A stretch of DNA of 64,000 nt from Heloderma charlesbogerti (lineage: Eukaryota; Chordata; Lepidosauria; Squamata; Helodermatidae). Below the pieces are notes generated by a model. That model saw nothing but the letters and a program-made list of their open reading frames with translations, made no database searches and was not told the origin of the DNA. This document shows, piece after piece, positions 11,250 to 24,500 of this stretch. Every line of letters starts with the position of its first letter. Positions within the stretch are counted from its first letter, which is position 1. A program made the position numbers and the translations under genes. Location of the stretch: assembly GCA_026122225.1 (NCBI GenBank), contig JANEZZ010001389.1, positions 124,001 to 188,000 on the forward strand, in the 5' to 3' direction.

Positions 11250-11738
11250 ATTTGCGTTGCCCTTATTTTCGCCATAGTCTACGTAAATCTTTACGTAGAC
11301 TACAGGGACCAAATAAGGAACGCGAATGGCAGCTCCCTATGGGGGCTACCATTAGCGTACATGCTTTTTTTTAAAAAAAGTCACCCGTGATAGGCTATGT
11401 GATGATTAACGTAGCCTATCACGGCTGACTTTGCAAATCTAGCTGTGATAGGCTACGTTAATCGTTACGTAGCCTATCACAGGGACGTTTTTGTTTTTTT
11501 TTACTTTTCTTGTAATGGCGGTGGCGGCAGCCGGTCGAAAGACCGGCTGCTGCCCCCGCCCCTGACGAAGACCTGCCGAACCGCCACCGGGACCCGCCGC
11601 CGGGAGTGACATTCGTAAAAGGTAAGTCCCATCCCAGGGGCGGGGGCGGTGGAGAATTTCTCCCCGAACCTTCGGAGGACCGAATGCGTTGGCACTCGGC
11701 CCCCTGAAGTTTTGGGGAGAAATTCTCCCCCATCCCTA
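11250..11738. mobile_element. TAGGGATG hAT-like MITE, 5'-truncated
   Basis: It ends AAATTCTCCCCCATCCCTA at 11738. Three hairpins lie inside (about 11268-11310, 11385-11425 and 11443-11482), one of the TAGTCTACGTAAA class and two of the GATAGGCTACGTTAA class. The interior closely parallels 50225-50700. The left TAGGGATG end is missing. Confidence 0.65.
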
Positions 11739-12050
11739 ATCGAAAGCCACTGAAAGGTCCAGAAGAACCAACAGGGTTTCAACCCCCCCCCATTTTTTTA
11801 TAACAATTCTCGGCCCTGAAAAAAGAACCCCGAGAAGTTTTGCAATGGTACACACTCTGAACAGTTAAAACAGAGAGCGTTCAAAGCCAGAATACAACAG
11901 TTACAACAAAAAACATAGCTAGCAGATTTAAAATGGCAAAACAGTTTTCTCCTGTGCTTTTCTGACATTGAAATAAAGGCCCTTTTGCCACGCACAGACT
12001 ACCACATAACAAAGAGCAGAATATTGTGTTGTTTGGTAACAAAATCCAAT

Positions 12051-12955
12051 TTATTCTCTAATTTTCATCATGAGATGCTCCTTTGTATTCAGATCAGGCT
12101 TCAATACAATGATGTAGCACTTGGGAAGAAAGATGCAGCCCAGCAACCCGGCACTGGAGGCCAAGATGGAGAAGACCTGCACGGCTACCATGTATTTCCC
12201 CTTGGTGCTCAGGTAGGTGGGTACAAAGGACACCCAAACGCTGCAGAACACCAGCATGCTGAAGGTGATCAGCTTGGCTTCATTGAAGGCCCCAGGCAGC
12301 CTTCTGGCTAGGAAAGCCACCGTGAAGCAGATGGCAGCCAGGAAGCCCATGTAGCCAAGGGCAGCATAGAACATGGCGACAGACCCTTGGTTGCATTGGA
12401 GTAGAATCTGTCCAGGTTGGGAGTGCATGTCAGAGTCAGGGAAGGGTGGAGAGATGCCCAGCCAGATGGTGCAGATGATAACTTGGACACCAGAACAGGA
12501 AATGACAATGGAGTTGGCTAAACTCTTCCTCAGCCATCCCTTCACCCTGTTCCCTGGCTTTGTGGCCAGGAAGGCCAGCACCACAGTGATCGTTTTGGCC
12601 AAGACGGAAGAGATGGCCACTGAGAAAATGATGCTAAAGGCTGTTTGTCGGAGAAGGCAGTTTGCTTTTCTTGGCTGACCAATGAAGAGGAAGGAGGACA
12701 AGAAGGAAATCAGGAGGGAGACAAGGAGAACGTAGGAGAGGTCTCGGTTGTTGGCTTTGACTATTGGGGTTTCTAGGAACTTAAGGAAGATTCCTAACAC
12801 AAATGCACTGATTAAGGACAAGAGTAGGGCAAAGGAAGCCAGGATGATCCCCAAAGGTTCTGCATTGGTCAGGAAGGTTTTCAGCTTGGGGATACACTGA
12901 TCTTGGTCCATGTTTGGATGCTGATCATCTGGACACTGTGTGCAATGGTCCGAAT
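12051..12955 (-). CDS. V2R exon 6 (seven-helix domain)
   Basis: This 905-bp terminal exon begins after TTTTTTCCAG and ends in TAA at 12051-12053. It starts [13 protein letters not shown] and carries seven hydrophobic helices with the family C signatures [33 protein letters not shown] and [13 protein letters not shown]. An AATAAA hexamer (minus strand, 12050-12055) overlaps the stop codon. Confidence 0.92.
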
Positions 12956-15900
12956 CTGGAAAAAAGAAGAGTAACATCTCCCTTACATCCTTGCCAATCT
13001 CTGCTCTTTTACATTACATTAAAGATGTCTGATGAGATGCCCAGACTCCTCATGTCTGCCTGCTATTACTCCGTGTGTGTGTGTATGTGTGTGTTGGGGG
13101 GGGTGAATTTCCATCTAAATATGGCACAGAGTGAGTTCAACCATTCTATAGCCCCACTGGATGCAATATTATAAAGGGACCCAGGCCCTTTAAGAAGAAA
13201 GGAAAACAGAAAGGAGAATGCGCAGAAGCTTGAAACTGCAATCTGGTCAGAGGCAGCAGATCAGATAGCAGAGAAGCCTTAGAGAAGCAGTAGAGAGCGG
13301 CGGCAGCAATTTCAGACCCACGGTGCTCAAGACTATGTTTTAAAGGCAGGGGGTAGTGGAGGGAGGGAGGCAATCAGAGAACCAGGCTCCACCCTGGAAT
13401 GGCACAGGGTGCCTCTGCCTCTTGCTGAGGTCATTCAGTCTGGGCAGGGCTGCACTGGAGCTTGTCTGGCTTTCCATCATGAGTTCCACACCCTTCCTTT
13501 AACCCAGTGATATTGTTCTAAGATTGGAGGTTGCATAGGTGAATGGATCCAGGAGTATTCTTAGGGAATGCCTTCTTAGCCTTCAGAAAGATGCCACAGA
13601 TCACCTCTCTTGTTAGGGACATTACAGTTCCATGGCCCACAATGCCTCATTCCCACACTACCACAGCTTAAGGGAAGGGTAGACCACAAGTTGACCATAA
13701 TGGACAAAGAGACACAGAAAACTGGAGTTGAGCTCTGAATGCACCGTTCTCTCTTGGGGGGTCTGATGTTGGGAGAGGTGAACAAACACTCCCATCATCC
13801 ACATCCAACACTTTTTAAGATGGGCCTCCACCTGTGCTCAACTGGGGGTGATCTTATGAAGCTGTATATTGGGAGGTGCAAGGTCCAAGGTCATTTCTTG
13901 GGACCCGCTGTGCGAAAGAACTTATGGATATTGCAGAAAATGATCTCAGTTTGGAAACGCTTTTCGGAATACTATCAGATGAACCTTTGCCCTCATCCCC
14001 ATGGTCTATATTTTCCTCTGCAGTCACCCACCTTCCTGGCTGGAGATGGTCCCTTCTGCACAGGGAGGACAGTCATAGCAGCAAATGGGCCTTCCTTCCT
14101 GAACCACCTTGATGGATCCAGGGCGACAGCTTTCCACGCACCTACCTTGAGGCAGGGGCTAAGCATAGAAACAGAGACCATCAAGGAGAATGAGTTAGGG
14201 CCAATTTAACTACAGGAGGGAGAGACAGAGTTAAAAGGACCCAACAGGGCCTCTCAGATGGAACATGAAGCCCATAACTAAGCCTAAGCATATGCAACTG
14301 AAACGTATGTTTCTGCCCAGTTTGCTCACCTTATGGCTTTTCCTCCCCTTCCTCTCTTGTTTCTGTTGTGCCCAGTTTTAAGGGACCTGTCCACTGGTAG
14401 TCCATAATGTGCCATATAGATGGGTGCTATATAAATGTACCAATAGTTTAAGTCCCAAGGAACCTGCAGCCTGTGTTTGAAGGCAATCAACCAGGATTAG
14501 AGAGGGCTGACCTGGAACCTGATTCATTGTCCCCACCTGGTTGAACCATTTGGTCCACATAATGGCATCCTGGTCAATGATGAAATTGAAGTCTGGGGAT
14601 CCCCGTCTTTCCATGCTCCCAAATTTCACTCTCAGAACAGAGCTATTGGGAAACTTCACCCAGTTCACGATGTCAAAGTCGGCCGCCAGCTCTCCATTCT
14701 CATCGAAATATATTCCATCCATAGAAGTATTATAAAATTTGGGGTTTCTCAAGAAGGGGTGAAGCTAGAATGGTAGAGAAAACACCAGCATTGAGGAAAC
14801 AAGAAACCACACTCAACACCTTAGTTCTGCCCACTTCATGTTCAAATCTCCTATGGCTCAGGTCTGGTTCCAGACTCGAGTGAGTGTCATCATTTTGGCA
14901 CCAGTTTAAGAATTTCCAGGCATATGAGATTTCTACTTTTGATCATTCTTTATTGTTTTCATGTAAGCGGTTTTTTATATATCTTCTATATTAGATTTTA
15001 AAGATCTAATCTTTTTTTATACTTCCCAGAGAGCTTTAGTCATTGGGTGGTACAGAAATGTGTAAATAATGTTCTCACCTCTTCAGTCTGAACCCTGAAT
15101 TCCGAAGTGAGCTGGGATGATTTGGACCACTTTGAACCTAATCTAAAGTGGGTCTGGAGTGGTCCAAAGTAGGTCATAGAGATCTGAAACACTTCAGAAA
15201 GCTTCAGAGAATTCTGAAGTCCAGACAGGCTGTCTGAGCAAATGGAACAACTTGCTAGAGAAGGGATGTTGGAGAGAAGTCGAGAGGGAAAACTGAGCCT
15301 TGGAAATTGACATCTCTAGGTTCAGCCAGGGCTGAATTTTTAACCCAGCAGTTTGTTTCCTACTTGTACTCTGGCTCCCCACTTCTCAATTACTGTTCCT
15401 TCCTTTCCCATTTTTCAACTCTCTATATTCTTATATTTAAAAAAATAAAGAATACCACCACCCCAAAACACCCTTTTCTCTTTTGCTAGGCTTTAGTGTT
15501 ATTTCCATTCCCCTCACCCATTAGTGCAGATAATGACTGTAGCCATGAAATTAAAAGACGCTTGCTCCTTGGGAGGAAAGCTATGGCCAACCTAGACAGC
15601 ATGGTAAGAAGCAGAGACATCACCTTGCCGACAACGGTCTGCATAATCAAAGCTATGGTTTTCCCAGTAGCAACGTATGGCTGTGAGAGCTGGACTCTAA
15701 GGAAGGCTGAGAGTCGAAGAATTGATGCTTTCGAACTGTGGTGCTGGAGAAGACTCTTCCGAGTCCCCTGGACTGCAAGGAGGTCCAATCAGTCCATCCT
15801 AAAGGAAATCAACCCCGAGTGCTCATTGGAAGGACAGATACTGAAGCTGAAGCTCAAATATTTTGGCCACCTCATGCGAAGAGAAAACTCTCTGGAAAAG

Positions 15901-18900
15901 ACCCTGATGCTGGGAAAGACTGAAAGCAAAAAGGAGAAGGGGACGGCAGAGGATGACATGGCTAGATAGCATCACTGATGCAATGAATATGGACTTGAGC
16001 ACGCTCCGGGGGAAAGCGCAGGGCAGGAAGTCCTGGTGTGCTATGGTCCATGGGGTCATGAAGAGTCGGACATGACTGAACAACTGAACAACAACAACAA
16101 CAACAACAACACCCATTAGCTTGTAGGTAGTTTGTTTATTTTCTTTATTTCTGTGTCTGCTTTTCTTTTGGTCCTGCTTATGTGTGTGTGTGCGCAGTGT
16201 GAGCGCACCATAAACATCATTGTGCACAAGCAAACTGTGTGTAGCCAAAGCAGTACACTGTGGGGCAAAGAACTACACAATACACATAATATGAAGCTTA
16301 CTTCTGTTGATTTTCCAAGTCAGACTATAAGAAGACTATGATGAGGCTAGGCAATACGTTGTTTTAAAAAAATGTTTGCTTCATCTTACCCTTGGGGAAA
16401 GGGTTGCCAGAATGACCAGGGGGCTGGAACAACTCCTGTATAAAAGTTTTCAGTGTTTGGGCTTTTAATTTAGAAGAAAGGCAAATAAGGGGGGAGGGTT
16501 CTTAAACTATATGGAGTAGACAAAGTGCACCAGTGCAATTAATAAATAAGCCCCACTATCAGTCAGAGTGACCTTTCCAGGTAATATGTATTGCAATTTG
16601 CAGACAGAGAGATGTTCAGTATTTCTTTCTTCCATTAATGAGAGTCTCAGATCAGAGGCAGATTCAGGACAGACAAAAGGAAAGTATCTTTGCACTTCAA
16701 AAAATAAAAACGAACAAACAACAACAACAACAAACCCTACACCAGAGATTGATAGGGACAGCGACCACCTAAATATCACCTTCAACACCTTCTGATCATG
16801 ATCTCTAATCCCCTGTGTGGCTCACACCTTTAGCCTTTTGTTGTGGTTTCAGAGAACGGATATTTTATGGATGGCTAGCACAAGAACTACTGGACCAAAC
16901 TGTCTGAGGTTTCGTTGGTTCAGTCACCTCCACTGAGGCTGTGAGGTCCCAATTCCATGTACTGATCATAAAAAATGAAAATGTTACGGACATTTCTGTA
17001 TTCCAATGCAAGTCAGAGGGAAAATGTAAAATCCAAATAATTCAGGTATCTGAATCTCGATTAAGATCCAAGTTTGAAGTGAATCGGATCAGGTCCAAAT
17101 AAGTCCCAAGTGAATCAGGGCTGATTCAGAAGAGCCAGATAAGCCTCTGAAGTGAATCGGGGAGTATGTGCACAGCCCTAATAAATAATAATAAAGAATT
17201 GATGCTTTCGAACTGTGGTGCTGGAGAAGACTCTTACGAGTCCCCTGGACTGCAAGGAGGTCAAATCAGTCCATCCTAAAGGAAATCAACCCTGACTGCT
17301 CATTGGAAGGACAGATACTGAAGCTGAAGCTGAAATATTTTGGCCACCTAATGCGAAGAGAAAACTCTCTGGAAAAGACCCTGATGCTGGGAAAGACTGA
17401 TGACAAAAGGAGAAGGGGATGGCAGAGGATGAGATGGCTAGATAGCATCACCAATGCAATGAATATGAACTTGAGCACGCTCCAGGAGAGAGCGCAGGAC
17501 AGGAAGGCCTGGCGTGCTATGGTCCATGGGGTCACAAAGAGTCGGACACGACTGAACGACTGAACAACAACAAATAAATAATTAGACATTAAGGTTTTGT
17601 GTAATCTGGCGGAGGATGTAGAATGGGCCAGTGAGGACACAGAAGAGTTGCACGCATGATGGGGATAGGACCAGATGGGTTGAGTCTACAGAGGCTGATG
17701 TAAGGGGGGCAAAAAAGGGAGCAGCACAGTAAGTTTTGCATCTGCTTTGGGTATATAAATATCCAACATTTCACATTTCCTCACGTTATCTGCTTCTAAA
17801 TCCAATGCAGTCATACTGGAATTCTACAATCGATCGTCATGTTCAACACAGATATCTGTGATGGGAAAGGGAATACCTGCCATGGCTGTACCCTTTGAAC
17901 TTCCAGCCTGCCTCCACCCTCCCGCACCATCCTCTTGGATCTGGATGAATAAGCTGCATCTATGGCACGAGCCACAGCCTGGATGGTGTTGTAAATGATG
18001 TAGCTGTCTGCAGACAGGATTCTCTCCACGTCCTCCTGGGGCAGGGCCTCCAGTTTCTCAATCTCTGTGCACCTCATCCAGCCTTTCACAGACAATGCAT
18101 GTTTTGAGTAAGAACAACTAAAGGCCTTCTCCACAAACTGCTTGATTGAATTGTAAAAGTATGAAAAATTGGTATAGACTGAGCTTTTGTTTGTTTTTAT
18201 AAAAAAAGAAAATATACCATGAATATGTTGGACATACAGATTGGTGTACTTCAACTCCAAGGTGATGTCCCACAAAGCTGTTACAATCCAGACTTGCCCC
18301 ATAATTGATTTTATCACGTTTACAATAATTCTTTGCATAATGTTTATTCCTTTTAGGAAGGAAGTAGTCTCTGCACAGTAAACAAAGACACTGACTTCCC
18401 TCCAGTTGTGCACTGGAAACTGAAGAAGCACCATTTGGTCTGCATTCAGTCCTGAGATGTGTTGTGAGAAAGCAATGCAAACACCATTCCTAATGAGCTC
18501 ATGTGTCAGGGTCCTTGTGAATCTCTCTCCGTTGTCATTATCTGCAGCAATGAGACCAACCCACGTCCACCTGAAATGCAGGAGCAGTTTGACAATCCCC
18601 CGGTATTGGGTTCCTTCTTTGGGGACGGTTTGGTAGAAAAAAGGGAACTGAGTTTTGTCGCTTAGAACACGAGAAACAAAAGCATAAGTGACCTGCCAAG
18701 GAAAAGAAAAGACTGGTGGGTTAGTGTTGTTTTGGAACTAAATTTCATTCTTTCATTGGTTATTTCAGAAACCTGACCAGATAACAGCTTTTAAATTGGA
18801 AATATCTGTGTCATTCTTCAAATCAATTGAACAAATAATTTTAATTTTGTGGCAAATGAAATGTTCAGACTTCATAATAATGAACCGCAAAAAGCAGCAG

Positions 18901-20588
18901 CAGCAGCAGAAGTTGTTTCTCAAGTTTAATAGCTTCTCCTGAGTCTTCATGAATGAAGGAAGTCCTCAACAGTTCATTCCACTTTCCCAGCAGTATTTAA
19001 TGTGGCCAGGGCCTATTTTCATGAGTGATTTGTTGTGGATTGGGACCATTTTGAGGTCCTTTGTGGTAGATGACATTGTGTCCAGTCTACAGCCACCCCA
19101 GAGTTTACCTGAGAAGGTCATATTTTTGCAGAGTACTTTTACTCCATAGTTGTTGCTGTTGTTTTCTTTAATTCAGCTCTGCTGCGGTTCAGCTGCTCTA
19201 TGCCCATCCCTCTGCTTTAAATTTGGTATGATCAGGGCTTGCCTCCTGGCCGTGCCCTCAGTAACCTAGGAAATTAGAGTAACTCGCCTTTCTTTCCAAC
19301 ACATCAAAGCCCTACATGAATAAGTATGTGACAGTCTGCTGGAATGAGGCAAAATTGGGGTGGTGGGGCACACCCTTAGGGAGCCTTCAGATGCTGCACT
19401 GGAGAATCAGGGATTTTGGCTCTTTCATGCAAAAGTGTGCACACCTGGGAAAAAGGAGGGCTCTAACTCTCTGACAATTTGCTGGAATGAAATTGTGAAT
19501 TACTCTCCAGTCATAATAACATAGTAGCAGGGGGGAGCCGGGACGGGTGGGGAGAAGCAAGCCTCTCTCATTGGTTGAGCAGGCCCTGCCTCATTGATAA
19601 TGTTCAGTTCTACTCCCCCCCATCCCACCCAGAAGTATGTTCCTTTTAAGCACTGTGTGGCACATGAAAACTGGACTTTAAAGGTACAGCACACTCGGCT
19701 TTTCTTGCTTTGTGTGTCCCTGACCTACCAAAGCTGATTCCATCAAAATCTGGACAATGCTCCAAAACGCTTTGCATTTTGTTGTCATGAAGATCCCCCC
19801 CCCACCCCAAGAAACAGAATCCAGAATAGAAGCACACTTGATTCTTAGGGAGGATCGACAGCTGCCAGGTAATTCCCCTCCCCCCTCATAGGTATCTCTA
19901 TGTCCCCATTGCTTTCTGAGCTGTATTCATATGAATGCAGAGCAAAGCATACGTGATGTTCATCATATGATTTGCACTTGAGTGCAGGATTTTTCTCCCA
20001 GAAATACTCAGTATGCCCCCTCAGTACAGACTGTAACCTTTAACATATGCAGCCCAATGTGAATCCAGATCACCTATCATCATGGTGGGAGTGTAGCTCC
20101 CATTCAGGTCCTCCAGAGAAAGTTTCCCTTTGTTTGGGAAGGACCCCATGTCGAGTGCAACGCAGCCTGCATAGACCTCCCCAACCCACGCACACACCTG
20201 TAGGATTTTGTAGATGCCCAACATGGTTGAAATCTGGATGGAGACATCAGAGTTGGTCCCTTCCAGAACAGCCAACAAGTGATTCCATCTTCCACATTTG
20301 TAGTTGGGAACATTTGCCTGCCCAGAAGACAGGAGGTCTAGCAGGGCATCTGAAGTCAGTCTTGTATTGATATAGTTGTCATGAATACTGTAGCCCAGGG
20401 TGATGTTGGGTAAAAGTCTGGGATTCTGGTTGATCTCCTGAATGGCAAAGAAAAAGGACAGGCTCTTCCAATATTCTGTGTCTCCTTTCCTGGAAAAAAG
20501 GCACATTGTCATCCTGCCTGCAGCGGAACTGAAATATGAAGTTGTTGCTTCTTTGATGTCCTGAGCTTTTTGAATATATATATATATA

Positions 20589-20628
<40 letters not shown>

Positions 20629-21475
20629 TACATACACACATGCCTGAAATACATTTCTTGAACTTTCCTCATGGGAAGAGTGGTCCTGATCTGAACCCAG
20701 ACACACAGCAGCCAATCCCCAGTTAATGCTTTGCTTGTGTTGAGGCATCCATGGAATATTTCCACAGGGTCAATAACCACGATCCATTCGAATGCAAACC
20801 CTGTCCATATGTATGTTCCAGTGCTGGAATTTGGTATGTGCAACCCTTCACACTGAGGGAGCAATGATGACCAGAGAATGGTTTGGGATTACTGTTCGTT
20901 AAATAAGAACACAAGAAGAGCCCTGCTGGGTCAGACCAAGGGTCCATTTAGTCCAGCATTCCTTTCACACAGTGGCCAACCAGCTGTTGATCTGGAACCC
21001 ACAAGCAAGGCAGGAGCGCAAAAACCTTCTCCTTCAGGAATTTGTCTAATCCTCTTTTAAAGCCATCCAAATTGGTGGCCATCATCATATCTTGCAGCAG
21101 TGAATTCCATAGTTTGACTATGTACTGTGTCTTTTAAAAAGTTTAATAAATTTAAACAAGGAGAAATTATAATAGGGGGAGATCTAAACTGGACTCATGC
21201 AGGCCCTTTGCACAAAAGCAATACTAGACTAGACTATACTGAGAAACTATACCGAAAAATCTAAACACACTGCAGCAATTAAATTTACACCCAGTGATTA
21301 GGCAAATAAAAAATGATATCAAGGGATGGTCCCAGCTACATTTAACAATTTTGGGTAGGATTAATGCTATAAAAGGTAGCAATGCCAACACTATTTTTTT
21401 TCACATGCTGCCCATTATAATTGATTTGAACACATGCTGCCCATTATAATTGATTTGAAAGATTTGGTACAATCG

Positions 21476-21524
<49 letters not shown>

Positions 21525-24500
21525 TCTTCATCAAGGGAAAAGATCAAGACTTGCCAAAAACCTGAGGCGAAGGCAATTAGACCAAAGGGGATGGGGAAAG
21601 CCAAGTACTCACAAATATTATGGAGCAGATCGATGAAGAACAGTGGGGTCGTAGCTAGAGGGAGCATCAAAGAAGGTGTTGGTAGGTATGGAAGCAATGG
21701 GGAAAGATTTATCACCGATAAAACAAATTTTGTTTGGAGGGGAAAATATAAAAGGTTTAAAATAGTTCGATGGAAAAATAAAAGAATCCTGGAAATGTCC
21801 CCATTGCTTCTATTCTTGTTGCATCCAAATTTTACTCACATGGAGAACCAAGAGCAATAGGCAAAATGGAAACAAAATGAGTTTTACAGAATGAGTGATT
21901 TCTATGGAAATAAAATCCCCCTTACTGTAGTAAAAGTAGAAGAAAAGTGAAAGAAGATATTGGGATACCAACAGAGCAAAATTATGGGATAAAGTATAGG
22001 TGACACAATCAAGGCAAACTGATTCAATAACTCTCAGGGAGAGTATGTTGAAATTGTTACACAGATCATATATCATTCACACCAGTACGTCTGGCCAAAA
22101 TAGTCAACACAAACAACACAAAATGTTGGAGAAACTGCAATCAGCAAGGTTTATACATTCATACGTGGAGGACATGTCCTATTGTGCCACAGCTTTGGAA
22201 CATCATATTTTTAGAAATGGCAAATATTACACATCAAACCATACATGCGACAACAATACGGGAGGAGCAAAATGCAAAAGTGACATCTAAGGATTTAATT
22301 TAGTTCATGCTGATAGCTGCCCAAGGAGTCGTAGCTAAAAGTTGTAAACCTGCAGAACCTTTAACATTGAAATCATGGTATTCAGAATTATGGCAAATAG
22401 CCATGGCAGAAAAATTGACATATCGATTGGAATTAGCAAAAGGCAAAGGCAAAATATCCAACTTTTATAAAATACAGCAGGATTTTGTGAACTGCCCAGA
22501 GAGCTTCACCTATGAGGCAGGTGAGAAATATAATAAATGAAATTGAAATGAAGTTTTATGCTATATTCTAATCAGGGTCATACACAGCAGAATTTATCAA
22601 AGCCTTTTCTCAGATTATGGAAAAGAGACTAAATATAACCTTGATATATTGAAGAATTATAATGAAAACTTTTATGCAGCCTATGGATTGCATTTACATC
22701 TTGATCTGTAAAGTGAAGTGGAAAAATATGAATGAATGTTAAATGCACTTTCCCTGTCAAAAATTAGATTTAAGATTAATATATTTCTTTTTATCTATTA
22801 ACTTCCTTTTCCTTTCCTTTTTCTTTTTCTTGGTTTTTTTTTGGGGGGGGAGGGTATATTTTGTTTTGGAAAACTAATAACATCTTAAAAACAACCACAG
22901 CTGTGTGCTGTGTGAAGAAGTCCTCCCTCTGATCTCTCCTGAATCTCCCACCAATCCGCTTCAAGGGATGCCCCCATTGGGCCTAGTATCATGAGAGAGG
23001 AAGAAAAGCCTGCTGCCCTCCTCTTGCTTTTGGACTTCAACTCCTCCCAACATTCCTGACCATTGGCTATGGCTGATGGGAGTTGCAGTCCAAAACATCT
23101 GCAGGGCACCAGGTTGTGGGAGGCTGTGCTTTGAGGAGTGGCAGCTTTGGCCATATTTGCTACGTAAATGAATGTGAAATGCCCAGATGCACTCGTGGTA
23201 GAATAAAACAATCAGCATCTAAATTAGAAAGTAAATTCCTGAAGAAAACTTTTCTGTCTCTATCAATGTGTGTCTGATGAGGGCGGGGAGTTGTCATGGC
23301 CTCACATGAGTTGCAGTCTCTTGCAGCTGTTGCTCTGTGAATTAGCTCCGCATCTCTTTTGAAATTTCTGCTGTGTGATTTCTGTTTCGGGCTACATTCC
23401 AAGGGGGTTTAAGTCACATTGTCTAGGGATGTCAAAGAATTCTGCCACGGATCTTGGTGAGGCCAAAATCCGTGGCAGAATGAAGCCCCCCCACCCCGCG
23501 AAATGGGCCTGGAACGGAGCACCTACCTGCTGCCATCCGCGCTGAATTGCGAATGGCGGCCGTGTCTGCGGCCGCCATTCGCTTCTTCATTATAATCGTG
23601 ATAAGCTACGTAAATACTTATGTAGCCTATCACGGCTAACGCAGGGACTTCATTAGCGGCTCTTGGGAGGCCGTGATAGGCTACGTAAATATTTACATAG
23701 CCTATCACAGCAAAAAAAAGGGAACACAAATGGCGGCCACCGTAGCCACTGCCATTTGCATTCCCTTTTCTTTTTTTTTTGCCGTGAAAAAAAAAACTGT
23801 CTGGAATTAGGAGTGAGCAGTGAGGTGGCCATATTTTCAGTCACCACCAAATTATTTAGGGTAATAACAATAACAATAACAACAACAACAACAACAATAA
23901 TAATAATAATAATAATAGAATAGTGAAGACCTCAAAAAAATCTCTCCAGCCTGAGGGAATGGGCATTATAATGGCAAATGGAGTATAAAGTCATACATGA
24001 TGGGGAGGGGGGACACCTGACTGTGAAAATGTTGATCTTTCCTGTCACTGCTGTGAAAAAGTGATATTCCGTGCTGGAGATTTCTAGGAAAGGGTCATAG
24101 TGTTTTATGCTTGGATGGAATCTTGGAGACAATCAAATCCAACACCCTGCTCGATGCAGGATTTGCAGTGAAGGACATAACAACAGTATCCCTGACAGGT
24201 GGCCATCCAGCCTCTGCTGAAATACCTCAAGGGAGAGATATCCAATTTACCAGGTAGCAGATAATGCAGACAGCAATGGGTATGGATGATCAGACCTCAT
24301 AAAATTAGGAGCAAGTGGAACAGCAATAGCTCCATAACACACAGAATGACTTACTCAAAAAGTCTGGTAGTGGGAGCCTTGTTGAAAGCGTATGGTTGAA
24401 AGGTTGCATATGTAGCAGAGATGACACCACTAATGAGGAGGTCTCCTGTCCTGTAATGATTCAATGGGCCTTCTGTCTCCCTTTCCAAAGTCAAGGGGCA

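Noticed and set aside
20379..20864. 161-codon minus frame upstream of V2R exon 2, partly conserved in paralogs
   Set aside because: It runs through a CA microsatellite, and the paralog copy has a stop. It reflects shared intron sequence, not an exon.
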